Source: an uncultured Anaerolineae bacterium (lineage in GTDB: Bacteria; Chloroflexota; Anaerolineae; Promineifilales; Promineifilaceae). Taken from it: a DNA stretch of 64,000 bases. Shown here piece by piece: positions 22,404 through 31,580 of this stretch; the stretch's first letter is position 1, and every line of letters begins with the position of its first letter. The position numbers and the translations under genes were made by a program. The stretch is taken from assembly GCA_937943625.1 (NCBI GenBank), contig CALEAD010000002.1:108891-172890 (forward strand), written 5' to 3'. Under the pieces are notes generated by a model. That model was given only the letters and a program-made list of their open reading frames with translations. It did no database searches and was not told where the DNA came from.

Positions 22404-24830
22404 ATGGACGAAAAATCACTACACATTCTCGAATACGACAAAATCTTGCATATTTTAGCAGGGTACACCAGCTTTAGCGCTGGTGAGGAGCTGGCGCGTC
22501 AGCTACGCCCGACTACGCAGTCGCCGGAAGCCGAATTGTGGCAAACACAAACTCAGGAGGCGGTACAGCTGCTGGATAACCACACCAACGTCACGATTGG
22601 CGGGGCGCGGGACGTGCGCCTGGCAATAGATAATGCCTTTCGCGGCTTTACACTGCTGCCAGAGGACTTTCTGGCAATTAAGGGGACGCTAGAGGCGTCG
22701 CGCACGCTGAAGCGACAACTGCAAAAGCTGCATGACGCTTACCCGCACCTGGCAGACATTGCCGACCTGATCGAAGAGTGCCCCGGCCTGGTGACGGCAA
22801 TCAATAACACCTTAGACGAGCGGGGAGATGTGCTGGACAGCGCCAGCGCAAAGCTGGCCAGAGTGCGACAAGAGCAGCGCGTGGTTCACGGCCGCATCCA
22901 GGATAAGCTACAGCGCATTCTCAACAGCGAGCAAAACCGCTTTTTGCAAGAGCCAATCGTCACCATGCGCAACGGCCGTTACGTCATTCCCCTGCGCGCC
23001 GACGCCAAAGGGCGCATCCCCGGCATTGTGCATGACCTCAGCGGCAGTGGTGCCACCCTGTGGATAGAACCAATCGGCACAGTTGACCTGAACAACGAGC
23101 ACCGCGAGCTGTACCTGCAAGAGCAGGAAGAGATCAACCGCATCTTGCGCGAACTTTCCACCAAAGTAGCGGAACAAGGAGAAGCTATCAAGCGCATCGT
23201 AGAGCGCATGGCCGAGCTAGACCTGATTTTTGCCCGCGCCCGCTACGCGCAGCAGCTCGCTGGCGTGCCGCCCACCTTCGTGGCCTGGCGCACCAGCACA
23301 CCCTCACGCCTGCCGCGCCATGCCAGCGAACGTGCCAGATGGACGCCACCACCGCCCAACCTGCATCCCGGTTCCACCATCTGGATCAAAGGGGCGCGCC
23401 ATCCCCTGCTCAACCCCGAAACCGTCGTGCCCATTGACCTGACGCTAGACGAAGAGACCTTCATTGTCCTGATCACCGGGCCAAACACCGGCGGCAAAAC
23501 AGTCAGCCTGAAAACGATGGGGCTGATGGTGCTGATGGCGCAATCGGGCCTGCACCTGCCCGCGATAGAGGCGCGGCTGACTATTTTTGACCAGGTATTT
23601 GCCGATATTGGCGATGAGCAGTCTATTGAACAGAGCCTTTCCACCTTTAGCGCGCACCTGACGAACATTGTGCGTATTCTGGCACAGGTAGATAGTCGTT
23701 CCTTGGTCTTGCTCGATGAACTAGGCTCTGGCACAGACCCCAGCGAAGGGGCGGCATTGGCACAGGCCATTACCAACTACCTGCGTGACAAGGGGGCTAC
23801 GACTTTTATTGCCACCCACTACCCAGAGCTAAAGGTATATGCCAGCCAGACGCCAGGGGCCACCAATGCCTCTTTGCTCTTTGATGTAGAGACGCTTTCG
23901 CCGACCTATGAGATGAGCATTGGTCTGCCGGGGCGCTCGAATGCGTTTGCCATTGCCCGCCGCCTGGGGCTGGATGAGACTATTCTTGCCGAGGCGATGC
24001 GCCTGGTCGGCACAGACAGCCGTGAAACGGAAAACGTGCTCGACTCGATTTACGAGCTGCGGCAAAAAATGGAAGCAGAACAGGCGGGCACGCAGCTGGC
24101 GCTGCGCCAGGCAGAGCGAGCGCGGGCAGAGCTAAATGCGCGGCTGGCAGCCATTGATGAGGAGCGGCGACAGCTTTTGCAAGAGGCGCGCGCGCAGATA
24201 GAGGCAGAACTGGCAGAGGTGAAACAAGAAGCGAAGCGGTTGCGCAGCGTGTTGAAGGATGCTGCTTCGGTAACGGCCGTAAAGAAAATCGCGCAACAGG
24301 CGGAAGAAGTAGCCCAGGCATTGGCAGAAGCGCAACCCTTGCCCACCTTAACGGCCGATGAACCGAAACCGCGCCAGAAAAAGCTACAAGTAGGCGACAT
24401 TGTGCAGGTGAAACCGCTGGGCGCGCGTGGGGAGATTGTCTCACTGGGCAAAAAAGAGGCGCTGGTAATGGTGGGGCGGCTGCAAATGCGCGCCGGTCTG
24501 GACGAGTTGGAGTTTAAGGAACGGCCGTCCGACAGTGAAGAGCTGCTTGAGAGCAGCTCCGCACCCCTGGGCCGGTCACCGGGCATGGAGCTAGACATTC
24601 GCGGCAAGCGTGTGGAGGAAGGGCTGGCGGAGCTAACCACCTATCTAGATGCAGCCTTCCTGGCGCGTATGCCCTGGGTGCGTATCATTCACGGCAAGGG
24701 CACAGGGCGCCTGCGCCAGGCCATTCGCAAGGCGCTGGCACAAAACAGCCACGTGGCTTCTTGGGAAGAGGGGAAAGACGGCGAGGGGGGCGATGGTGTA
24801 ACGGTCGCCAGGCTGGTGGCGCCGAATTAG
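22404..24830 (+). CDS. mutS2: MutS2 endonuclease / ribosome-rescue ATPase
   Basis: 808 residues. MutS core and clamp regions (about 1-320), an ATPase with Walker A GPNTGGKT and Walker B LVLLDELGSGTDPSEG, a long coiled coil (about 525-640), a KOW-like segment (LQVGDIVQVKPLGARGEIV) and a C-terminal Smr nuclease domain (MELDIRGKRVEEGL, then IIHGKGTGRLR). MutS2 lacks mismatch-binding domain I and is linked to suppression of recombination and to rescue of collided ribosomes. Length and domain order are normal. The start has no clear ribosome binding site. Confidence 0.95.
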   Translation: MDEKSLHILEYDKILHILAGYTSFSAGEELARQLRPTTQSPEAELWQTQTQEAVQLLDNHTNVTIGGARDVRLAIDNAFRGFTLLPEDFLAIKGTLEASRTLKRQLQKLHDAYPHLADIADLIEECPGLVTAINNTLDERGDVLDSASAKLARVRQEQRVVHGRIQDKLQRILNSEQNRFLQEPIVTMRNGRYVIPLRADAKGRIPGIVHDLSGSGATLWIEPIGTVDLNNEHRELYLQEQEEINRILRELSTKVAEQGEAIKRIVERMAELDLIFARARYAQQLAGVPPTFVAWRTSTPSRLPRHASERARWTPPPPNLHPGSTIWIKGARHPLLNPETVVPIDLTLDEETFIVLITGPNTGGKTVSLKTMGLMVLMAQSGLHLPAIEARLTIFDQVFADIGDEQSIEQSLSTFSAHLTNIVRILAQVDSRSLVLLDELGSGTDPSEGAALAQAITNYLRDKGATTFIATHYPELKVYASQTPGATNASLLFDVETLSPTYEMSIGLPGRSNAFAIARRLGLDETILAEAMRLVGTDSRETENVLDSIYELRQKMEAEQAGTQLALRQAERARAELNARLAAIDEERRQLLQEARAQIEAELAEVKQEAKRLRSVLKDAASVTAVKKIAQQAEEVAQALAEAQPLPTLTADEPKPRQKKLQVGDIVQVKPLGARGEIVSLGKKEALVMVGRLQMRAGLDELEFKERPSDSEELLESSSAPLGRSPGMELDIRGKRVEEGLAELTTYLDAAFLARMPWVRIIHGKGTGRLRQAIRKALAQNSHVASWEEGKDGEGGDGVTVARLVAPN

Positions 24831-24839
24831 CATGAAACG

Positions 24840-24885
24840 GGAGGTGAAACGTGAGGAAGCGTCATCACGTTTCACGCTTCACACT
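24840..24885. terminator. GTGAAACGTGA hairpin between convergent genes
   Basis: GTGAAACGTGA pairs perfectly with TCACGTTTCAC across a 10-base loop. It lies between the stops of mutS2 and the TPR gene. Same sequence family as at 49972 and 62605. Confidence 0.55.
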
Positions 24886-25570
24886 AAATGCCTCTTAGAG
24901 CATTGATAAAGAGAACCAGGGTAATGAGCGCCAGGATGACCAGGATGGCAAGAATAATGTTCCAGCGCCGCACGGCCGCCTGACGTGCAGCGTCTTGCGC
25001 CGGGGTGGCGGCGGGAGCAGGCTGTGGCTTGACGGTAACGGCCGTTTTATCGGCCACAGCAGGCGCAGGGGTGGGCGTCTCTTCTTCTGGCTGAATGCCC
25101 AAAAACTCATGGCTGACGCCTGCTTGCAGCCAATCGGGCAACGATTCTGGCGCAGGTTCGGCAACCGGGGTGGGGGCAACGGCCGTTTCTGTTACCTGCA
25201 CCAGCGCCGCATCTTCAGCCAACCAATCCGGCAGCGTATCTCCCTCCGCCTGGGCCAGCACGTCCAGCTCGACAGCGGCAGTCACCACCGGCTGCGGCAT
25301 TGTCGGGGCTGTGGGAGCTATCGCGCCGCCCGCCTCGTCACTGCGCAGCAGCGCCAGTCGCTGACGCGCCAGCTCATGTTGGGGGTCTAGCGTTAGCACG
25401 CGGCTGAGGTATGCCTGTTGCTTTTGCCGCGACTCTACCAGGTAGCTGAGCAAAAACCAGGCATGTACCTGGTTGGGATCCTCTTTTAGCACTTCGGTTA
25501 GCAAGCGCTGTGCTGTGCGCGTCTCGCCAGCGCGCGCTGCGCCAATTGCCTCTTGTAGTCGTTCGTCCAT
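24884..25570 (-). CDS. TPR-like protein with Pro/Ala-rich linker and C-terminal membrane anchor
   Basis: 228 residues. The first 75 resemble one or two tetratricopeptide repeats (RTAQRLLTEVLKEDPNQVHAWFLL). A low-complexity acidic/Pro/Ala region follows with two repeated phrases (LPDWLAEDA, LPDWLQAGV). One C-terminal membrane helix (about 202-224) ends the protein. ATG 25570 is preceded by AGGAG; a GTG three codons upstream is possible. The orientation suggests a cytoplasmic protein-interaction domain tethered to the membrane. The role is unknown. Confidence 0.75.
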   Translation of the reverse strand: MDERLQEAIGAARAGETRTAQRLLTEVLKEDPNQVHAWFLLSYLVESRQKQQAYLSRVLTLDPQHELARQRLALLRSDEAGGAIAPTAPTMPQPVVTAAVELDVLAQAEGDTLPDWLAEDAALVQVTETAVAPTPVAEPAPESLPDWLQAGVSHEFLGIQPEEETPTPAPAVADKTAVTVKPQPAPAATPAQDAARQAAVRRWNIILAILVILALITLVLFINALRGI

Positions 25571-25621
25571 CGTGCCCACTCCTGGTAGCAGTTAGCTGTT
25601 AAGCGATTTCAGGCATGGTTC

Positions 25622-25714
25622 GTAACTACTCAGGTGCAAGGCACTGGCCACAGGAGTTACAAATGGCTAGAACGATCAGGCCAGTGCCTTGCACCGCTCA
25701 GGCTTAGTAGTTAC
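25622..25714. repeat. Long inverted repeat upstream of the TPR gene
   Basis: Inner arms 25633-25649 and 25679-25695 match over 17 bases without mismatch. Outer arms 25622-25630 and 25706-25714 match over 9 bases. The loop is 29 bases. It could be a mobile-element remnant or a strong RNA hairpin in the 5' region of the TPR gene or after maf. Confidence 0.6.
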
Positions 25715-25845
25715 CAGGGTTCAGGCGATCTTTCCTGTTTGACCGCTGGCCACCGACCACCGACTTTGACCGCCAACCGCCCAACAGTCCGGTAGTTACT
25801 GCGAAACCCCCTTCTTAAGGGTTATGTCAAACATTTTAACATGAA

Positions 25846-26538
25846 TCAGGAGAAATAACGAGAGGAAGGAAAAATTTCCGCCAGAATTGGGCAGGGATAT
25901 TGCTGGTGGGCCTGGGCAACGGCCGTTTCCCGCGCCACAATCGGCACATCCCAGGTGCGCAGCACCTGAATGAGCTGGCACAGCGAAAGCCCCATCACGC
26001 CTGTGTAGCAGCCTGCCAGCTCGCTTACTGGCCGAAAAATGGGGTGTTGGATGGCATAGGCGCCCGCCTTGTCCATCGGGTCACCGGTGGCCACGTAGGT
26101 GGCGATTTCTGCGTCGCTGTAGGCGCGCATAGTGACGTAGGAGGTTTGCACCGCCTCCGCTTCACGGCCGTTGCGCGTGTCAATGAGCATCAGTGCGGTG
26201 TGCACGGTGTGGGTGCGCCCACGCAGCAGACGTAGCATGGCCGTTGCTTCTGCCGGCGTGGTGGGTTTGCCCAGCAAACGGCCATCTATCACCACCGTTG
26301 TATCGGCCGCCACAATGATTGTTTCTCCTACGGGATGACCATTTGCGGCGCGCAGCATCATGGCCGCCACGGTCTGCCCTTTTAGGCGAGCAATAGCTTG
26401 TGTGTTGGCTACCGGGTCTGGGTCAACGATTGATTCCTCATCCACATGCGCGGGCAGGACAGCAAAAGGGTGACCAAGCAAGGCAATTAATTCCCGGCGG
26501 CGCGGCGAAGCGGATGCTAGCAGCAGCGAAAGGGTCAT
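25846..26538 (-). CDS. maf: Maf-type nucleoside triphosphate pyrophosphatase
   Basis: About 230 residues. It hydrolyses non-canonical or modified nucleoside triphosphates. The family signatures are LLLASASPRRRELI, ADTTVV with LGKP, and GDPMDKAGAYAIQ. ATG 26538 follows GAAGAGAG, and the preceding gene stops 11 bases upstream, so the two form an operon. An in-frame ATG at 26574 would overlap that gene. The C-terminal 25 residues run past the usual end and look unstructured. Confidence 0.9.
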   Translation of the reverse strand: MTLSLLLASASPRRRELIALLGHPFAVLPAHVDEESIVDPDPVANTQAIARLKGQTVAAMMLRAANGHPVGETIIVAADTTVVIDGRLLGKPTTPAEATAMLRLLRGRTHTVHTALMLIDTRNGREAEAVQTSYVTMRAYSDAEIATYVATGDPMDKAGAYAIQHPIFRPVSELAGCYTGVMGLSLCQLIQVLRTWDVPIVARETAVAQAHQQYPCPILAEIFPSSRYFS

Positions 26539-26549
26539 GCTCTCTTCGG

Positions 26550-28325
26550 TTACTGGTTGCTGGTGATGATCCAATCTTGCCCTTTGTAGACGAGCATCCA
26601 GCGCACCAGGTTGTTGTTTTGCGGCACAGTGAGCACGGCAACGGCCGTATCGCCGCTCACCGTCACCTGCTGCGCCTCTAGCCCCAGGGAGGCCCCTATT
26701 TGCACAATCCGCTGGTAGCTAAGCGTCAGCGGGTCTAGCACGGCGCCGTTGTTATCCAGGGTACGCTCAATGCTGTTTAGCAGCACACTGGCACGGTTAT
26801 AGTCAGCCTGGCGCAGCGCCTCGTCTACACTTTGGAACATTACCTCTAGCAAAATGTTGATCTCTTCCCGTATCTGGCGGGTAAAGTCGGCCGTGTTGCC
26901 CTTCTCGCGCACGTCGTCTGGATAAGGCAGCCAGGCCGTCAGGAAGTAGGCGGTAGGGTCATAGGTCATTTGATAGCGGCGCATCAGATCATAATAGCGT
27001 AGGGTGATTTGCAGGTCGGCCACGTCGTCGCGGCTGGGGGGCTTTTGCCTCAGGCTCTCCAGCCATGCCTGCTCCATTTGTGCCAGGGTTCGGCCGTAAT
27101 AAATTTGCAGGTTCAGGTCTACCGCTTCAGAGAGGGTGGGGGCGTCATCGGCCGTCACGTCGCGGTAAAACGCTTTGAAGCGTTCCCACCCCTCTTGCTC
27201 AATCAGAAACTGGACAAAAGCAGCCGCTTCCAGGTAGCCAATTTCGTGCTGTGCCGGGTAGAAATTATCAATGAGCTGCGCCAGAGGGACATATTGGCCA
27301 ATTTCCAGCAAGGCAGCAGCGCGACGCGGCAAATTTTCTGGCTTGTAATGGCCGCCAGTGGCCCACACCGCCAGCCCCTCGGCCAGGAAGGTGATGCGCT
27401 GCGGCGCAAACTGGCGGTCGAGCACGTGTACCGTTTCGTGCACCATCACTTGATACAACCCCCGCCCGGAGTATTGCCGATCTACGTAGGAGATCACCAT
27501 TGAGTCAGCGGCATACCCGCCCTGGCCAATGACGCGGTCTATCAGGTAGATGTCGAGCTTACGATCCAGGTTGGTGCGCACGGCGGCGCTTGCCTGTTGC
27601 ACGGCCGCTTCGATCGTTTGCAGCAGTTGTGGCAGATCGCGGTAGGCAGCCGTGCCGCTGATGGCGTGAATGGTGCAGCATGTCGTTTCGGCCGTGATCC
27701 AGGCGGCGCCTACTTCTGTGGGGGGACGGCTGCGCGCCGGCAGCACTTCCACCTGGATGGTGATCATGTTGTTGGCCGGGTTTTCGTCACCGACCTGAAT
27801 CAGGTCTTCCGGGTCTAAGACTACGGCAATTTCCTGGTAGCCGTTCAGGCCGGTTGTGTCCCAGGCCCAGGGGAAGACGGCGCTGGCCTGGCCACCCAGG
27901 TTGCGCGCTGTCAGCACGCCGCTGGCTACCTCGACGCCATTGGCGCTGATGACAACCTGTACGTCGGCCGGATTAAGCAGGTCGGGCACGTAGGGCAATA
28001 CCTGGAACGTGACCAGGTCGCCACTGTAGATGACGGGAATGGGATAGAGGTAGAGGCCGCTGACATCGAGTGAGAGATCGCGAGGAACGGCCGTTGGCGT
28101 GGGCGTCAGCGTGGGGGGCAGCGTGGCGCTGGGTGAGGGCGTGACCGTTGGGGTAGTGGGTGTGGCCGTGGCGGTGGTTTGGGCAACGGCCGTTGCCGTT
28201 TCACCCAGGTTGGGCGGCGCGTCTGGCAGCGAATCGTGAATGGCGCAGGCAGCCAGCAACAGCAGCCAGCCCAGCCAGACCATACGCGCCAGCCCTTTGG
28301 ACACTCTATTTGCAACTATCGGCAT
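26550..28325 (-). CDS. Lipoprotein with HExxH metalloprotease domain
   Basis: 591 residues. The lipobox LLAAC is near residue 26, followed by a long Thr/Pro linker (about 45-80). A beta-domain (about 88-195) resembles a CARDB/Ig-like module (PADVQVVISANG). The catalytic region carries HETVH near residue 297 and a downstream Glu in FLAEGLAVW about 18 residues later, which is gluzincin spacing as in peptidase MA-like proteins. The C-terminal 130 residues are helical with a late beta module. It is predicted to be an extracytoplasmic zinc peptidase anchored by lipid. The substrate is unknown. Operon with maf. Confidence 0.8.
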   Translation of the reverse strand: MPIVANRVSKGLARMVWLGWLLLLAACAIHDSLPDAPPNLGETATAVAQTTATATPTTPTVTPSPSATLPPTLTPTPTAVPRDLSLDVSGLYLYPIPVIYSGDLVTFQVLPYVPDLLNPADVQVVISANGVEVASGVLTARNLGGQASAVFPWAWDTTGLNGYQEIAVVLDPEDLIQVGDENPANNMITIQVEVLPARSRPPTEVGAAWITAETTCCTIHAISGTAAYRDLPQLLQTIEAAVQQASAAVRTNLDRKLDIYLIDRVIGQGGYAADSMVISYVDRQYSGRGLYQVMVHETVHVLDRQFAPQRITFLAEGLAVWATGGHYKPENLPRRAAALLEIGQYVPLAQLIDNFYPAQHEIGYLEAAAFVQFLIEQEGWERFKAFYRDVTADDAPTLSEAVDLNLQIYYGRTLAQMEQAWLESLRQKPPSRDDVADLQITLRYYDLMRRYQMTYDPTAYFLTAWLPYPDDVREKGNTADFTRQIREEINILLEVMFQSVDEALRQADYNRASVLLNSIERTLDNNGAVLDPLTLSYQRIVQIGASLGLEAQQVTVSGDTAVAVLTVPQNNNLVRWMLVYKGQDWIITSNQ

Positions 28326-28692
28326 GGTTCAAAGCATCCTGACAAATTTGACCGTAGACTGCCGACGGGAGACCGCCCTTCTAAAGAGATAGTGGCCTGC
28401 GGGTGGCTGGCGGTGGTCAAAAATTGTAATCCATCCTTTCAAAGCGTCATAAACCATACCCAACTATCCTGTTGACAGGCATAAACTGATGCTTTGCCAC
28501 CTGAGCACCCCGCCATCTTGTCCCTTTGGCAGATATAAATTGCGCATGTCGTTAGTTTACCCCTTGAAATGAAGGAGAAAATTAGTGTATGATGAATCCG
28601 TGCCTTTTAAGTAGTTTCCACAGATTAGCTTTCTTCTCTCGTAGGTGCTAGGGCTAATGGCCAGAAACGGCCGTTTGCCATCGGAGGCCTTC
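28326..28692. other. Gene-free divergent region
   Basis: Contains leader-type words near the minus-strand gene (GTCGGCAGTC at 28354-28363 on the minus strand) and the promoter for the plus-strand gene at 28564-28593. A TTGACA at 28471-28476 has no good -10. Nothing else gene-like is visible. Confidence 0.4.
28564..28593 (+). promoter_or_regulatory. Promoter of the damaged zinc-ribbon membrane gene
   Basis: TTGAAA, 18-base spacer, then TATGAT preceded by TG (extended -10). The start would be near 28600. Confidence 0.45.
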
Positions 28693-29869
28693 ATGTTGAT
28701 ACCACCTACCCCACCCCGCTTCCTGGTTACTCTACAAGTGGAGTGCATTGCCTGCCGCGAACAATTTGTCGTGGCCGAGGGAGAGCCAAATGCTGAGCCA
28801 GGTAACGACAGAGGGCAATGGCAGCCGGCAGCGGCCGGTCATCCCCGCCTGAATTTGCGCTTCCTGCCCCAGCGAGACCGCAAGGCGATAACGCCTCTGC
28901 CGCGTCCCGAAGTGTTCGAGATGGCGCCGCAGACAGAAACACGCAGCGCCGAAACTGCCATTGTCTGCCCCCGCTTCGGCGCAGACAACCGAAACTGGGT
29001 GAGAATTCTCCACACACCCCTCTGGCAGCAGTGGCGTGTGCTTTGGCCGGCGCTGCTGGGGCTGCTTATCACCGGCGCCATCTGGCTGATTGCGTATGAC
29101 CGGCTCGGTAATAGATTCGATGAAACCGCGCGAGTTCCTTTCTTTGTTTCCCTGTTTCTAGCAGGCGTGTTGCCCAGCCTGTTTTTGCCTATGGCCTGGC
29201 GGCAGCAGCGGGAGTATCGCAATGCGCGCAGCCTGCTGCCAAACCCTGGGTGGATTTCTCCCGTGTTGTTCATGGCGCTAACGTTTTTCTTTATTTTTGT
29301 GTTCATTTTGCCTGGTGCGTTTTTTGTCGCCATGCCGCTTGGCTTTGAGTATATCGGGCGGCTGCTCGCTTCACCGGTGCAGCCAACGCTGGATGCGCGA
29401 ATCCAGGCCGTGCATGACGGTGTGCAAGCTGTGTTAAATGGAAATGACGTGGGAAAGAAAACGGCCGTAGAAGAGGCGATTGCCCAGCTGGAGGTATTGC
29501 AAGCAGAAGCTGAAAGAAAGACGGTGATATATACGTCGGTTGGGATAGAAACCAGCATACTCAACAGCGCCACACAAGATCAGAAACCAGAAAGCACAGA
29601 TGTGAACGGCCGTGCGCAACGAGCTAGGCGGGTTGACTCTGGTAGGCATCATCCGCGGCGCGGCGGGGATAGCCGCTTCCTACGTGCCCGCCAGGCGCTA
29701 CGAAGTCATTTCTGACCCCTGGGGTCGCATCGTGCGCGCCGACATGTACTACACCCAGGTGCCAAACCTCGATGCTCCTGCTCCACCCGCCAGCCAGGCA
29801 GAAGCCGACGAGATACACCAAACCCTGGCAGACCTCTTCCACGCGCGGCCAACCTACCTTTCTCTGTAG
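28693..29869 (+). pseudogene. Zinc-ribbon membrane protein with apparent +1 frameshift
   Basis: ATG 28693 follows GGAGG. The first frame runs to 29715: a short N-terminal region with CIAC, later CPRF (usually CPRC in such ribbons), three hydrophobic helices (about residues 110-135, 150-170, 195-225) and a coiled segment. After about 29600 the first frame turns Arg-rich and implausible, while the +1 frame gives TAVRNELGGLTLVGIIRGAAG and a sensible tail to 29869. The switch falls at an ACGGCCGT copy, immediately after a TGA in the second frame. Either a real frameshift or a sequencing error explains it; two separate overlapping genes are less likely. Confidence 0.55.
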
Positions 29870-29875
29870 GGATTT

Positions 29876-29912
29876 CCAGAGCTGTCAGGTTTGCTAAACC
29901 TGACAGCTCTGG
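29876..29912. repeat. 17-bp perfect hairpin before the icd promoter
   Basis: CCAGAGCTGTCAGGTTT pairs exactly with AAACCTGACAGCTCTGG around a 3-base loop. It may end the upstream transcript, but the next bases are A-rich rather than T-rich. Its right arm contains the predicted -35 hexamer of icd. Confidence 0.6.
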
Positions 29913-29927
29913 CAAAAAAGGTATAAT
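29900..29927 (+). promoter_or_regulatory. Promoter of icd
   Basis: CTGACA (29900-29905), 16-base spacer, TATAAT (29922-29927). The predicted start is near 29934, which leaves a leader of about 180 bases. Confidence 0.5.
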
Positions 29928-29971
29928 TCCCCCGTTTCATGGTTCATTAGTACACTGCACAAATAGCTTGT

Positions 29972-30018
29972 AGACATTCAACTTTTGCCCAAAGTTGAAC
30001 GTCTTGCTTTTTCGTGTG
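29972..30018 (+). promoter_or_regulatory. Terminator-like hairpin inside the icd leader
   Basis: TTCAACTTT (29977-29985) pairs with AAAGTTGAA (29991-29999), extended by AGAC/GTCT, then TGCTTTTT. A second stem, GCGGAAC with GTTCCGC (30046-30081), follows before the ribosome binding site. The arrangement resembles attenuation. No known riboswitch class was recognised. Confidence 0.45.
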
Positions 30019-30114
30019 CTCAGGAACTTCCCATCATAGTTTACGGCGGAACTTTTTTCCTTCACCGAAGTGGGGTTCCGCTTGGCGTCTAATCAGAGAA
30101 AGGAGAACTTAATA

Positions 30115-31359
30115 ATGGCATACAAACATATTCAGTTGCCCACCGAGGGCGAAAAAATTACCTACAGCAATGGCAAACTGCACGTCCCCGACAGGCCGAT
30201 TGTCGCCTTCATTGAGGGGGATGGTATTGGCGTAGATATTACGCCTGCTTCCCTGCACGTATGGAATGCCGCCGTGGAGAAGGCTTACGGCGGCAAACGC
30301 AAGATCGCCTGGATGGAAATCTACGCTGGCGAAAAAGCAGCGGCTCTATACGATGGCAACTACATGCCCGAAGAAACGTTCGATGCCATGCGTGAGTTTG
30401 TCGTGGGTATCAAAGGCCCCCTCACCACCCCCATCGGCGGCGGGTTTCGCAGCCTGAACGTCACCCTGCGCCAGGTGCTAGACCTGTACGCCTGTGTGCG
30501 CCCCGTGCGCTACATCCCCGGCACGCCCAGCCCCATGCGCGAACCGGAAAAGATGAATATCGTCATTTACCGCGAAAACACAGAGGATGTGTATTCGGGC
30601 GTAGAATGGCCGGCCAATTCCCCTGAAGCGCAAAAGCTGATTCAGTTCATGAATGAGCAGCTTGGCAAGAGCGTGCGCCCAGACTCGGCAATTGGCATTA
30701 AGCCAGTGAGCGCCTTTGGCACCAAGCGACTGGTGCGGCAGGCCCTTCAATATGCCGTTGACCATCACCGCAGCAGCGTGACGCTGGTACACAAAGGCAA
30801 CATCATGAAGTTTACCGAGGGGGCCTTCAAGACGTGGGGGTATGAACTGGCCAAAGAGGAGTTTGGTGATGTGACCATTACCGAAGATGTGCTGTGGGAA
30901 GAGTATGGCGGCAAAGCACCCGCAGGCAAAATCGTGATCAAGGACCGTATCGCCGACAATATGCTACAGCAGCTCCTGACGCGCACAGAGGAGTATGATG
31001 TCATTGCTACCCTGAACCTGAACGGCGACTACATGAGCGATGCCGCCGCGGCGCAGGTGGGCGGCCTGGGCATGGCGCCAGGCGGCAACATCGGCGACGG
31101 CGTCGCCTTGTTTGAGGCCACACATGGCACGGCGCCGAAGTATGCCGGCAAGGATATGGTAAATCCCAGCAGCCTGATTTTGAGCGGGGTGATGATGCTG
31201 GAATACATGGGCTGGCAAGAAGCGGCCGACCTGGTGGTGGCGGCTATGACCAAAACCATCCAGAACAAGACGGTGACGTATGATTTGCACCGCCAGATTG
31301 AAGGCGCAACGAAGTTGAGCTGCTCTGAGTTTGCCAAAGCAATTGTGGCGAATATGTAG
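30115..31359 (+). CDS. icd: NADP-type isocitrate dehydrogenase
   Basis: 414 residues. Oxidises isocitrate to 2-oxoglutarate in the TCA cycle. The phosphate-binding region reads [19 protein letters not shown], followed by [11 protein letters not shown]. The conserved [21 protein letters not shown] and the metal-binding Asp of [13 protein letters not shown] are present. Length and motifs match the bacterial NADP enzyme of the E. coli type. ATG 30115 follows AAAGGAG. The gene contains no ACGGCCGT copy, unusual for its size in this window. A strong terminator follows. Confidence 0.96.
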   Translation: MAYKHIQLPTEGEKITYSNGKLHVPDRPIVAFIEGDGIGVDITPASLHVWNAAVEKAYGGKRKIAWMEIYAGEKAAALYDGNYMPEETFDAMREFVVGIKGPLTTPIGGGFRSLNVTLRQVLDLYACVRPVRYIPGTPSPMREPEKMNIVIYRENTEDVYSGVEWPANSPEAQKLIQFMNEQLGKSVRPDSAIGIKPVSAFGTKRLVRQALQYAVDHHRSSVTLVHKGNIMKFTEGAFKTWGYELAKEEFGDVTITEDVLWEEYGGKAPAGKIVIKDRIADNMLQQLLTRTEEYDVIATLNLNGDYMSDAAAAQVGGLGMAPGGNIGDGVALFEATHGTAPKYAGKDMVNPSSLILSGVMMLEYMGWQEAADLVVAAMTKTIQNKTVTYDLHRQIEGATKLSCSEFAKAIVANM

Positions 31360-31465
31360 CGGTTGCATTTGTCTTATCTGTCCAAGGAGGCCGTCACCGT
31401 GTCGGTTATGGCGCGGCAAGTAGGGGAATGGCGATGTTCCTGCCGCTTCGGGCAGCGTTTTGTTT

Positions 31466-31509
31466 GCACAAAAGCCACTGGCAAGACCAGTGGCTTTTGC
31501 GCTTTTTTG
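31466..31509 (+). terminator. Rho-independent terminator after icd
   Basis: AAAAGCCACTGG pairs with CCAGTGGCTTTT around caaga, followed by GCGCTTTTTT. Confidence 0.85.
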
Positions 31510-31516
31510 CCGCTGG

Positions 31517-31545
31517 TTGACGCTGGTGAAAATTTCTGCTAATCT
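31517..31545 (+). promoter_or_regulatory. Promoter of the GbsR-like/YjjX/YihY operon
   Basis: TTGACG (31517-31522), 17-base spacer, TAATCT (31540-31545) with an upstream TG. The start is near 31552. Confidence 0.6.
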
Positions 31546-31550
31546 CTGCT

Positions 31551-31566
31551 TTCAAAACGTTTTGAA
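31551..31566. promoter_or_regulatory. 16-bp perfect palindrome at predicted transcript start
   Basis: TTCAAAACGTTTTGAA covers the expected start site, 15 bases before the regulator's ATG. It is a good candidate operator for autoregulation. Confidence 0.5.
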
Positions 31567-31580
31567 CGCAAGGGGTAGGA

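Noticed and set aside
29612..29869. Independent 85-aa gene
   Set aside because: Its GTG start has no ribosome binding site, and the sequence reads as a continuation of the preceding protein in another frame.
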